Shown: positions 18,500 through 26,900 of the stretch, piece by piece
How positions within the stretch are numbered: the stretch's first letter is position 1
Layout: each line of letters opens with the position of its first letter
The notes under the pieces: model-generated
What the model was told of the DNA's origin: nothing
The model's database searches: none
The model's input: only the letters and a program-made list of their open reading frames with translations
Made by a program: the position numbers and the translations under genes
NCBI GenBank assembly: GCA_002709665.1
Contig: PAQK01000033.1
Span: 106,059-152,196, forward strand
Source of the DNA: Gemmatimonadota bacterium
Lineage (GTDB): Bacteria; Latescibacterota; UBA2968; GCA-2709665
Direction of reading: 5' to 3'
Length of the DNA stretch: 46,138 nucleotides

Positions 18500-19888
18500 A
18501 TGCGAATTGCGATCTGTGGAATCCGTCACGAAACCAATACGTTTTCCAGTTTGAGAACCGAGCTGGATGATTTTTCCATTTTGCGTGGGGATTCGATTCT
18601 GGAGACAGGTCCCTGGGATCAGTTCCGCGATGTGGCATGCGTGCCCATTCTGATTGCAAACGCAATGCCACACGGACTGGTGTTGGAAGAGGCGTTTACC
18701 CGTCTGAAGGAGGAGATCACCGTCGGCTTGCGAAATACGGCTCAGCTCGACGCCGTGTATCTGGATCTGCACGGTGCGATGGTGGTTGAGTCGATTGGTG
18801 ATGGTGAACGCGACCTGGTGTTGGCCGTTCGCAAGGTGGTAGGGGAGGAGATCCCCATTGCTGCGAGTCTGGACCTCCATTGTAACCTCGCCCCGGAGGT
18901 CGTCGATCAGACACAGGTTCTCACGGCACTGAGAACCGCCCCACATGTAGATAGAGAGGAGACGCGGCTCAGGGCCATTAAGCTTCTGGTTCGGTCCCTG
19001 AAAGAGGGCATTCGACCGAAGAATTCGTTTGTCAGATTGCCGATGCTGCTACCGGGAGAGCATGCAGCAACCGGCGTGGAGCCGGCGAAGTCACTGTACG
19101 GCGGGCTTGCAGATGTAGATGGTGAGCCGGGTGTGCTTGACGCTTCGATTACGATTGGATGTGCCTGGACGGATTCGCCCTTCACGTCTCCGGGTGCAAT
19201 TGTCGTTTCGGAGGATCGCGCATTCGGTGATGAACGGGCAAAACGGTTGGCGCGCAAAATCTGGGATTGGCGCGAGTCATTCGCACCGGATGTGTTGACG
19301 CTTCCCGTACGCGAAGCGGTTAGAGAGGCGATCGATTCACCGGAGTCGCCCGTTTTTCTGAACGATTCAGGCGACAACCTGACGGCAGGCGCTCCCGGAG
19401 ATGTACCGGCTGTTCTCAAGGCACTCCTGGAAGCGGACGCCCAGGATACTGTGGTGGCTGCGATTGCAGATGACGCTGCAACCTCGGTCTGTTTCGCGGC
19501 CGGTGCGGGTGCCACGGTAGATCTGAGTGTTGGCGGGAAAATGGATACGTTGAACGGCACTCCGCTTAAGATTCAGGCCAAAGTAGTTCGCGTGTGCGCT
19601 CCCAGACTCGCCGTTGTGCGAACCGGCGGGATTCAGCTGGTTTTGACTTCTGGGAGGCTGCCATTCTTGACGATCCGGGCATTCGAGCAGGCGCAAATTG
19701 ATCCCACAGATCACAGAATCGTGGTGGTCAAACATGGTTATCTGGCTCCTGAACTGAAGGCGATTGCAGGGAAGGCAGTTATGGCCATCTCACCTGGTTG
19801 TACGACGCTGGCTCTAGAGACGTTACCCTACAAAAATGTCCACCGACCCGTCTTTCCTCTCGATGACGGCGTCGAACTGGAATTTTGA
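18500..19888 (+). CDS. M81 family metallopeptidase (MlrC-like)
   Basis: 462-aa protein of the M81 family, named after MlrC, which hydrolyses linearised microcystin; most members have unknown substrates. Starts MRIAICGIRHETNTF, with the family's H10-E-T-N13; D89-L-H91-G and D125-L-H127-C-N129 provide further metal-site motifs. The C-terminal MlrC domain (~290-462) contains DSGDNLTAGAPGD, TVDLSVGGKMD and VVKHGYLAPE. No signal peptide. It sits 31 bases after paralog A, and its TGA overlaps the ATG of the exported lyase by one base (TGATG), so it is part of the same operon. Its presence here suggests a role in hydrolysing an amide or similar bond in a glycan-derived product. Confidence 0.92.
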   Translation: MRIAICGIRHETNTFSSLRTELDDFSILRGDSILETGPWDQFRDVACVPILIANAMPHGLVLEEAFTRLKEEITVGLRNTAQLDAVYLDLHGAMVVESIGDGERDLVLAVRKVVGEEIPIAASLDLHCNLAPEVVDQTQVLTALRTAPHVDREETRLRAIKLLVRSLKEGIRPKNSFVRLPMLLPGEHAATGVEPAKSLYGGLADVDGEPGVLDASITIGCAWTDSPFTSPGAIVVSEDRAFGDERAKRLARKIWDWRESFAPDVLTLPVREAVREAIDSPESPVFLNDSGDNLTAGAPGDVPAVLKALLEADAQDTVVAAIADDAATSVCFAAGAGATVDLSVGGKMDTLNGTPLKIQAKVVRVCAPRLAVVRTGGIQLVLTSGRLPFLTIRAFEQAQIDPTDHRIVVVKHGYLAPELKAIAGKAVMAISPGCTTLALETLPYKNVHRPVFPLDDGVELEF

Positions 19889-22602
19889 TGCCTGGATACC
19901 CTATGCTCTTCCTGATGATCTGTCTGTTGATTGTTGTAATTGCCATACCGAATAAGGTTTGTGGAGATCCTCGCCCAGTTTTTAAACCTAACGCTGATGA
20001 GGGAGATATCGAGTCGCTCCTTCGAGTGCTCGAGAAGGTCCTGGCACTGGATGATTCGGAGCTGGTTGCACTTGTCCCCGAGCAATCCGGATTTCGGTTT
20101 GTGGATTGTCCCAACTGCGATGGCGGCGCCGAAGAAAACCAGTTGACCTGGACGATCGACCGGCCGGATGAGGTCTACTGCCAATTCTGTGAGATGCGTT
20201 TTCCGAACGAGCGGTTTCCCGAGAACGGTACGATGGAGGTTAGGAATGAGCTGGACGAGGTCCAGAAGTACCCATATTGGGAAGCTCCCTTCCCTCCACC
20301 CATGGAGCTGACATTGGCCCTCGCGCCACTGGCGCCGGACAAGAAATATAGACATTACTTCCGCGCCAAGGGTTGGTTCACTGCAAGAGAGTATCTGTCG
20401 AATGCTGCACAACAACTCGCCGAATTGTATTACCTGACCGGTGACGAGAATTACGCCCGCAGATCTGCATTGATCATCGATCGCTTTGCACAGGTCTACC
20501 CGGGCTATTGCGCTAGATACGATCATCCCTTCCGGGCTAAGGTGGTTTTTAGCGGGGAACAAACGTTCCCCTATCCTGTCTCTCCATATCTTGCGGCCAA
20601 ATGGGCCTATTGGGCCTATGGCGACATCCCTTACAATATGGTATTCGCGTACGACTTGATACACGAGAGTGGCGTGGTGAGCGAGGCTGCGAAGGACCGC
20701 ATAGAGAATGATCTGTTCCACGCCAGCGTTCGTTTTGTGCGGTCCTACCCGATTACTCTGAGCAACATGGATCCGACAATCCTGAGAGGTCTGATTTCGG
20801 TGGGCAGAGTTCTGAATGAGCCGGGTTACTTGCATGAGGCGGTGGACTGGATTTCTGACCTGATTCACAAGCAGCTTTTCGTGGATGGCATGTGGAGAGA
20901 GGGTGCCGTTTCCTACCACAATCAGACGATCAATGGTCTCGAAGGTGTAATGCAGCTTCTGGACGGATACTCAGATCCCGAAGGATACGTGCATCCAGAG
21001 AGCAGGGAACGTCTTGACGACCTGGATCTGGCCGATGCGTTTCCTCTGTTCGTAAAGGCCAAGAAGATTCAGGACCTGCTGAAGTACCCCAACGGACGAA
21101 CGGTTGCCCTGCACGATACCTGGGCCTGGCAGGAGAGAGACCCGCTTGAGGCGTCCCACTCGCTTTTGTTTCCTGGTGTGGGACACGCGGTACTGGGACG
21201 GGGAGAAGGCGAACATCAGCTCCAGGCCCATTTGCATTTCTCAGGGGCCTATGGCCATGCCCATGCGGACCTGTTGAGCATTACGCTGTTTGCACACGGA
21301 CAGGAGCGCCTGTCCGATATCGGGTATACTTGGACACACCATCGGCAATGGGCTTCATCGACGTTGTCTCACTGTACGGTAATGGTGAATGGCGAGGAAC
21401 AGACAAGGGGTCATCTTCGGGATCCCTCCGATGGCAACCTGACACTCTACGTGGCCGAAGACGAAGACTTTCAAGTGGTCGAGGCCGATGGTATTCGAGC
21501 TTATCCGGAGATGGTTGAGGAATACCGTCGTATGTTGATTGCAGTGGGCATCTCGGAGGAAGACGCCTATCTGGTAGATGTGTTTCGTGTCAAGGGTGGA
21601 CAAAGGCATGAATATATCCTTGTGGGAGATGCGAATCACGACGGCACGGCCGAGACATCATTGGAACGCACAGGCTTCGATTCGCTGCTGCCGTCGGGTG
21701 TGAAGGTCGTATTTCCATCCGGAGAGACTGTTCCAGGACACGCGGAGGGACACAATTTCCACTACGGATATGTTAAGGATATGACCTCTTCACCGGCGCC
21801 CGGGGAATGGCAGGTCGACCTTACAAGTGAGGGTGAACCGAATGCTGAGGTTCGCGTACACGGCCGCTCACACTTGGACGGCGATCTCATATTCGGCCAA
21901 AGTCCCTCCGTGAGGCGAGCGGAGGAGAGTGAAGGAAGGCTCGAGGATTACAAGATGGCCACGCTCATTCACAGACGGGAAGGTGAAGACCTGAACAGTA
22001 CTTTTGTGAGTGTGCTGGAGCCGTTCGCCGGGGAACCGATTATTCACTCAGTGGAGCGCCTGTCCGGCAAGCCCGGTGACGTCATCCTGAAGATAACGAG
22101 AGGTGATGGCGTCGACTATATCGCATGCACCTCCGAGCACGGCATCCTTGAGGTCGAGGATTTGACTCTGCACGGAAGAATGGGGTTTGTACGGGAGCGA
22201 GCGAAACAGGTCGCAGGTTTGACCCTCATAGGGGGGACACTTCTTAGAAAAGGCGACCATCAGGTTTCAGGTGAAGGTGTGATTTCTGGCAAGATTACAG
22301 GGGTGTTGCGAAAGGGACGAGGGGATGGTATTGATGGTTTGGTCGTGGATGTACCTGTCCCGGAGGGCAAGGTAGTTCAGGGAACGACAATCATCGTGAA
22401 GGACGGCGCCGGCTTCAGTATCGGGTTGAGGTTGGATGAAATCTCCGAGCGGAATGGACAGACGGTCCTTTTGCTGCAGGATGACCCGGGATTCGAGATG
22501 ACAGCAGATGGCAAGTCTCGTCACATATATTTTCCGGGTCGCGAGTGGGAAGGGACAAATTGGTTCGAGATCGTAAATGTGGTGAAGAGGGAGTTCCAAT
22601 AG
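19888..22602 (+). CDS. exported heparinase II/III-like lyase with zinc ribbon
   Basis: 904 aa from the ATG at 19888 (MPGYPMLFLMICLL). Residues ~5-26 are a signal peptide, so it is exported. A zinc ribbon follows: C74-x2-C77...C98-x2-C101 (DCPNC, CQFCEMRFP). The toroid (~150-400) includes FSGEQTFPYP, NMDPTILRGL and WREGAVSYHNQT; the heparinase II/III beta-sandwich starts at GAYGHAHADLLSITLFAHG (~450) with YTWTHHRQWASSTLSHCTVM next. Asn, Tyr and His at these points fit a beta-eliminating lyase. The order of domains equals that of the cytosolic lyase at 11190, but the sequences are distant. It probably starts depolymerisation in the periplasm. It is translationally coupled to the M81 gene. Confidence 0.87.
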   Translation: MPGYPMLFLMICLLIVVIAIPNKVCGDPRPVFKPNADEGDIESLLRVLEKVLALDDSELVALVPEQSGFRFVDCPNCDGGAEENQLTWTIDRPDEVYCQFCEMRFPNERFPENGTMEVRNELDEVQKYPYWEAPFPPPMELTLALAPLAPDKKYRHYFRAKGWFTAREYLSNAAQQLAELYYLTGDENYARRSALIIDRFAQVYPGYCARYDHPFRAKVVFSGEQTFPYPVSPYLAAKWAYWAYGDIPYNMVFAYDLIHESGVVSEAAKDRIENDLFHASVRFVRSYPITLSNMDPTILRGLISVGRVLNEPGYLHEAVDWISDLIHKQLFVDGMWREGAVSYHNQTINGLEGVMQLLDGYSDPEGYVHPESRERLDDLDLADAFPLFVKAKKIQDLLKYPNGRTVALHDTWAWQERDPLEASHSLLFPGVGHAVLGRGEGEHQLQAHLHFSGAYGHAHADLLSITLFAHGQERLSDIGYTWTHHRQWASSTLSHCTVMVNGEEQTRGHLRDPSDGNLTLYVAEDEDFQVVEADGIRAYPEMVEEYRRMLIAVGISEEDAYLVDVFRVKGGQRHEYILVGDANHDGTAETSLERTGFDSLLPSGVKVVFPSGETVPGHAEGHNFHYGYVKDMTSSPAPGEWQVDLTSEGEPNAEVRVHGRSHLDGDLIFGQSPSVRRAEESEGRLEDYKMATLIHRREGEDLNSTFVSVLEPFAGEPIIHSVERLSGKPGDVILKITRGDGVDYIACTSEHGILEVEDLTLHGRMGFVRERAKQVAGLTLIGGTLLRKGDHQVSGEGVISGKITGVLRKGRGDGIDGLVVDVPVPEGKVVQGTTIIVKDGAGFSIGLRLDEISERNGQTVLLLQDDPGFEMTADGKSRHIYFPGREWEGTNWFEIVNVVKREFQ

Positions 22603-22632
22603 CCAAGAGTTGATCCCCTGAGATGAGGTGGT

Positions 22633-23397
22633 ATGAAGACAGCTTATCCTGATCTGGGTCTCGATTTGAATTTCGTGCCTGTCCGGTGCGAAACCCCTCA
22701 AGCATTTACCCGGGATGAAATTGAGCAATACAACGAAGAGGGGTTCATTTCTCCGATAACTCTTTTCGAGGGTAAGGAGTTGAGGGGGGTTCAGGAATTC
22801 TTTGAGAGATCCAGAATACGCTTGACCAAGTATGAAACGTTCAGGTCGTTCCATCACGAGATTCCAGAACTCTACGATATTATTGCCCATCCCGGGACAA
22901 CTGCCTACCTGAGGGATCTTCTTGGGCCTGATGTGGTTTGCCATGTGAGTCAGTACATTCGCAAGGAGCCGGACCCCGATTCGATTCGAAAGACGATTTA
23001 TCACCAGGATTCGACGTTCAATCCCATGGATGCCCGGTGCGCCTTGGTATGGCTTGCGATAGACAGGGCATTTGTGGACAACGGGTGCATGTGGTTCATT
23101 CCCGGCTCCCACAAACTGGGAGTTCTGGAGTGTGATGATGGACACCACATTGCCGAAGCGGCCACATTTGACAACCAAATGCCAATGGAGTTGGAACCTG
23201 GTCAGGCGTTGTTCTTTTCCGATATGCTGATCCATTCTTCGCCGCCGAATCGGACGGCAGACGCCGTGAGGGGCGGGCTGACCGCTACATATGCTTCCAC
23301 CAAGGTTGTTCCGACGTTGGGTGAAAAGAATTGGGCAGTGATGTGTTGTGGGGAGGACCGTTCGGGAAATTGGGAAGTACATCAACCGCCAAGGTAA
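22633..23397 (+). CDS. phytanoyl-CoA dioxygenase family protein (intact 2-His-1-Asp site)
   Basis: 254-aa Fe(II)/2-oxoglutarate oxygenase-like protein. The facial triad is complete: H124-Q-D126 in YHQDST and His201 in DMLIHSSPPN; Arg213 (AVRGGL) fits the 2-oxoglutarate-binding Arg. GCMWFIPGSHK is the family strand. It probably hydroxylates or demethylates a small molecule or sugar derivative; the substrate is unknown. ATG at 22633 preceded by GAGATGAGGTGGT. Its stop TAA overlaps an ATG that opens a 45-codon frame (TAATG). It contrasts with the two-domain PhyH protein at 5566, where the triads are incomplete. Confidence 0.9.
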   Translation: MKTAYPDLGLDLNFVPVRCETPQAFTRDEIEQYNEEGFISPITLFEGKELRGVQEFFERSRIRLTKYETFRSFHHEIPELYDIIAHPGTTAYLRDLLGPDVVCHVSQYIRKEPDPDSIRKTIYHQDSTFNPMDARCALVWLAIDRAFVDNGCMWFIPGSHKLGVLECDDGHHIAEAATFDNQMPMELEPGQALFFSDMLIHSSPPNRTADAVRGGLTATYASTKVVPTLGEKNWAVMCCGEDRSGNWEVHQPPR

Positions 23398-23534
23398 TGG
23401 CTCGACAAGGGTACTTGTCCGGCCGTACGATGTATGTTACCAACCCTGGACAACAGAATGTGCAGGTCGAGTTTCGCTCGGAAAGGGTGGATCTCCCCGC
23501 AGACGCAACGTTATCTCTGAATGGAGTCGGGTGA
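23397..23534 (+). pseudogene. 45-codon frame, likely C-terminal relic of a beta-sandwich protein
   Basis: The ATG overlaps the dioxygenase stop (TAATG) and the frame reads MARQGYLSGRTMYVTN, then QVEFRSERVDLPADATLSL, ending at TGA 23532-23534. The alternating pattern and NPGQQNVQVEF look like the last strands of a carbohydrate-enzyme beta-sandwich rather than a whole protein. It could be expressed by coupling, or be debris of a deleted gene between 23397 and 23604. No function is assigned. Confidence 0.35.
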
Positions 23535-23603
23535 TCCCCAACCCTTGAAGATGTCGGACCGCAGGTGGTAGGATCACCCGTCATAGCTCGTGGAGAGCCA
23601 TTT

Positions 23604-24407
23604 ATGTCTACGGTAAGAGTGAAGGCGAATTACTATGAGCAGTTCGACGCAGATTACGATCTGGAGTTTCCTGCTGAAGGAATGGGAGGTTGGAAGCAGG
23701 GGGAGATTCCGCTGGCGCTGGATAAGACAGCCCTGGTGGTGATGCACGCGTGGGACATTGGCGAGATCGACACATACTCAGGATGGTGGCGAGCGTGTGA
23801 GGAGGTGCCAAGAACATATGAGGTTTGCAGGGTGGTGTTCCCAAGATTGTTGGCAACGGCACGTGTTTCTAAACTTGAGGTGTTTCACGTTGTGGCAGGA
23901 GGAGATTATTTCAAGTCGTATCCCGGATATCTTAGAGCTGTTGAGCTGACCGGTCCCGAGCCCGATCCACTGCCTCGCATCGATAGGGATCCCGTTCTAA
24001 AAGAGCTGAATCAATTCAGATCGGACAATGTCTGGGTGGGGGCTCGAAATCAGGCAGACGTGAGGAGGGGGTCTCCCAGGAGAAGGTTTGCTAAAGAGGC
24101 CATTCCAGTTGGAGAAGAAGGAGTTGCCGAAAACGGACATCAGTTGTTCGCGCTTTGCCGTGACGTTGGGGTGAACCATTTGATTTACGCAGGTTTTGAC
24201 CTTAATTTGTGCCTTACTTCGTCGCCTGGCGGAATGCATGACATGCAAAAGTATGGTCTGATGTGCTCCGTTATCAAGGAAGCCACCATTGCGTGCGAGA
24301 ACAAGGAGACCGCTAGAGAAGAGCTCTGCAAAGAAATCGGTCTCTGGTATGTGGCTTTGATGTTTGGTTTTGTTTTCGATCTGGATGATTTGCTGAGGGC
24401 CATCTGA
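23604..24407 (+). CDS. isochorismatase-like cysteine hydrolase
   Basis: 267-aa Rossmann-like hydrolase of the isochorismatase superfamily, which splits amides, carbamates or ethers via a Cys nucleophile. Asp51 in LVVMHAWDIGE matches the catalytic Asp, and Cys202 in GFDLNLCLTSSPGGM the nucleophile, in the usual G-x-x-x-N-x-C context. The middle (DVRRGSPRRRFAKEA) is family-atypical. The ATG at 23604 has GGAGAG 8 bases upstream and is preferred over an in-frame GTG at 23565. 35 bases separate it from paralog B. Amide cleavage of an amino-sugar product would fit, but is unproven. Confidence 0.78.
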   Translation: MSTVRVKANYYEQFDADYDLEFPAEGMGGWKQGEIPLALDKTALVVMHAWDIGEIDTYSGWWRACEEVPRTYEVCRVVFPRLLATARVSKLEVFHVVAGGDYFKSYPGYLRAVELTGPEPDPLPRIDRDPVLKELNQFRSDNVWVGARNQADVRRGSPRRRFAKEAIPVGEEGVAENGHQLFALCRDVGVNHLIYAGFDLNLCLTSSPGGMHDMQKYGLMCSVIKEATIACENKETAREELCKEIGLWYVALMFGFVFDLDDLLRAI

Positions 24408-24442
24408 GGATCTTTGCTAATAACTCTTGAGAGGCAATACAG

Positions 24443-26800
24443 ATGATTCGATTAGAGGATACCACAGACTTGCGAAAGGCTTTTTTGCCGGATGAAGAGA
24501 ATGAGCTGAGTCGTCGTTGTCTACGCATGATGGAGAAATGGGTACATGTTGGTGTAGAGTATTTCGAAGAGTGGCCTGACCGACCGAATTGTGGACACTT
24601 TTTCGGAGGGTGCCATTGGTATGGAAATGAAACGGCCGGCCCCATGGAGACGTTCGCCCTTCTGAGTATTTCTCAAGAGTACGATGAGAAGGCGGGAGGC
24701 ACATCGAGAGAAGAGTTGCGCCAGATGGCGATTCAAGCACTGCGTTTTCTCTGTTTTACGCATGATTCAGGACCTGAAGACTGTGTGAGACCGAGTACGG
24801 GACTTGGTCGACCGGAGATCTGCGGTACAAAGTGGGGGGAGCGAGGGAGTGCCTATTTTCGAGCAAGCCAGTGTGGACACGGCATTTCCGCCATGGGGCG
24901 TGTAGCTTTGTTGTTGCGCGATGAGATCGACGAAGAGACCTGGATGATGGTCGCCAGGGTTCACGAAGACTATGCCGGAAGATTTGGCAACATGGATCCC
25001 AGGAGCGGGGTCTATGTGGATACACAGATGGAGGAAAACGCCTGGACATCCAACGGCCTGACGTCGTGCTGCTTGTTCCTGTCCGGTCATGGTGACCTAT
25101 CGAGATGGGAAGCCACAAACAGACGGTGGCTGTATTCCACATGCGCTTCACCCCAGGATGCCAAAGACGGTGGTCAGGTGGGGAATTCCACCTCTCGGAA
25201 AATGGCCGGAAAGATCTTCACCGCGCTTCCTGACTATTGGGCTGAAAATCACGGAATGGTCCACCCCAATTATACCGGTTCCGGCATTCGGTCAATGATG
25301 ATCGCCGGTGCTCAGTTCAAGCTGTGGGGCAAGGAACTTCCCCCGGAGATATTTTGGAATCGGAAGCGGGTATACGAGAACCTTAAGGCAATGACGGATG
25401 GCGCCGGATATGCCCAGGCGGTTCAGGGCATGGATTGGCATTATCTCCCGACGTCAGGAAGTGAAGCTCCCCACGCAATCGCATCCGTGATGTTGGATGA
25501 CGTAGAAGCAGCCACTCTAGAACGAAGGGGACTGAGGAACACTGAGTTGCGCCAGGAAGCGAATGGCGGCCGCATGTACGAAAAGGAGTTCGCCCTGGCA
25601 GCCCACGATCAGCAAGATCCGATGATTATGCGCGAGGTTACCATCAGCTCTGTGGGGCATCTCTACCTTTTTCACCGTCTGTTCGGACCAGGTGCCGATC
25701 CTATTCCGGAGAAAGATTTAGAGACTCGCCTTGCCGGTGTCAGGGTTTATCCCCACGCTGGATTCGTCCATCATCGGCACGCAAAAGGACAGACCTCATT
25801 TGCTTGGCGGAATTCCATAATGGCCATGCCCCTAACCAGAGATGGAATCTATACGATCTCTCCTTGCTCGGACAGCTGGTTGGGAAGACCGGAGGTGGAT
25901 GGCAAGCCGGACAGCCACAGGCTTGTAGACGTACAGGTAACGAATTACGACGACAGTTTCGCTGCGGCAATGGTCATGGACAGGTGTCAGGAGTCGTTGC
26001 GCCAGCAGGTGCTCTTTGCAGGCCTGCCCGATGGTCGTGTTTTGTCCTTCGACAAATTCGTTGCATTGGAAGATGTGAAGCTTGTTTCTCTTGACCAGGG
26101 TTTTCTTCGAGTCACGAACGAGCACTTTCCCCTGCTCGGGGACAACTGTAGAGGGGAGCGAAAAATTCATCATCCTGATGGCGAGATCACCTACAAAGGA
26201 TGGCACGGTGAAGCCGAAAGTGAAGACGTGGTGGACCAACTGGGAAGTCCCGACTGGGTGAATATCGACGGAAAGATTGGCATCAGGTTTTTGGGTACCG
26301 GTACGGTGGTTTACCACAACCGCCATTACTTCAGGCCTTACAGAGCCATCGCGGACGACCTGACCCTGTCGCATCAGGAGGAGAGTACTGAACTGAAGTC
26401 CGGTGATGAGGCTGGACGACTGATCGCATTGGTCGGTCCCGAAGAAGGAAGAGAAACCACCTCCTCAGCCAGGTTGGAAGTATTGGATGGGTCGGACAAC
26501 ACGGCCTGCCTCGTCACTGATGGATACCTGGTAGCAGCGAATTTCGAACCCAAAGGGCGAATGTGTACATTCAGCTGTCCCCGAGATGACGAAGTCTGGA
26601 TATACGCTGGAACGACTTTGACGACGTATGAAGATCGGGTCGAGTACGCAATTTCGATGGGTGGCATGAGCGCCTGCAGGCTTCAGGCCGTTCGACGGAC
26701 CTGTCTGAAGGGCAGGGTCCGAGTGGATGCAGTCGCTGACGGAACGACCTACGTGACAGATCTTGATGGCGAATCCCCGCGAGCAAGTATATTGGCCTAG
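24443..26800 (+). CDS. unrecognised ~800-aa protein, candidate new lyase family (paralog B)
   Basis: 785 aa, homologous along its whole length to the 806-aa protein at 16048. Conserved positions here: CGHFFGGCHWYGNET (50-64), LCFTHDSGPEDCVRP (~103), GTKWGERG (~128), MEEN199AW, LPDYWAEN269H270GMVHPNY277, QGMDWHYL and HRHAKGQTSFAWRN (~444). The candidate Asn/Asn-His/Tyr set is kept in both copies, which argues that both are active enzymes. No signal peptide. GAGAGG upstream of the ATG. It follows the isochorismatase gene by 35 bases and precedes the all-beta protein by 10 (or 90) bases. Two divergent copies in one operon suggest that they act on different linkages or sulfation states. Confidence 0.75.
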   Translation: MIRLEDTTDLRKAFLPDEENELSRRCLRMMEKWVHVGVEYFEEWPDRPNCGHFFGGCHWYGNETAGPMETFALLSISQEYDEKAGGTSREELRQMAIQALRFLCFTHDSGPEDCVRPSTGLGRPEICGTKWGERGSAYFRASQCGHGISAMGRVALLLRDEIDEETWMMVARVHEDYAGRFGNMDPRSGVYVDTQMEENAWTSNGLTSCCLFLSGHGDLSRWEATNRRWLYSTCASPQDAKDGGQVGNSTSRKMAGKIFTALPDYWAENHGMVHPNYTGSGIRSMMIAGAQFKLWGKELPPEIFWNRKRVYENLKAMTDGAGYAQAVQGMDWHYLPTSGSEAPHAIASVMLDDVEAATLERRGLRNTELRQEANGGRMYEKEFALAAHDQQDPMIMREVTISSVGHLYLFHRLFGPGADPIPEKDLETRLAGVRVYPHAGFVHHRHAKGQTSFAWRNSIMAMPLTRDGIYTISPCSDSWLGRPEVDGKPDSHRLVDVQVTNYDDSFAAAMVMDRCQESLRQQVLFAGLPDGRVLSFDKFVALEDVKLVSLDQGFLRVTNEHFPLLGDNCRGERKIHHPDGEITYKGWHGEAESEDVVDQLGSPDWVNIDGKIGIRFLGTGTVVYHNRHYFRPYRAIADDLTLSHQEESTELKSGDEAGRLIALVGPEEGRETTSSARLEVLDGSDNTACLVTDGYLVAANFEPKGRMCTFSCPRDDEVWIYAGTTLTTYEDRVEYAISMGGMSACRLQAVRRTCLKGRVRVDAVADGTTYVTDLDGESPRASILA

Positions 26801-26810
26801 AGGATGTAGC

Positions 26811-26900
26811 GTGACAATTGGTGTCTTCGATTACTTTGGTACGAAATCCCTGCCCACTTTTTGGGATACTTCACTACAGAAGAGGTCGAGATGGGGCTAA
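26811..26900 (+). other. GTG-initiated 29-codon frame, probable true N-terminus of next gene split by a T-run indel
   Basis: AGAGGA precedes GTG at 26811. The frame reads VTIGVFDYFGTKSLPTF and then runs out at TAA 26898-26900. Adding one T to the run at 26858-26862 joins it exactly to LGYFTTEEVEMGLNENG of the following gene. This is either a homopolymer assembly error or a recent frameshift. Confidence 0.45.

Noticed and set aside
19828-20919. Antisense frame of 363 codons across the M81/exported lyase junction
   Set aside because: It lies fully opposite two well-supported genes, with no ribosome-binding site or recognisable motif.
22267-23385. Antisense frame of 372 codons opposite the end of the exported lyase and the PhyH gene
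   Set aside because: Same reason: opposite conserved genes and without family features.
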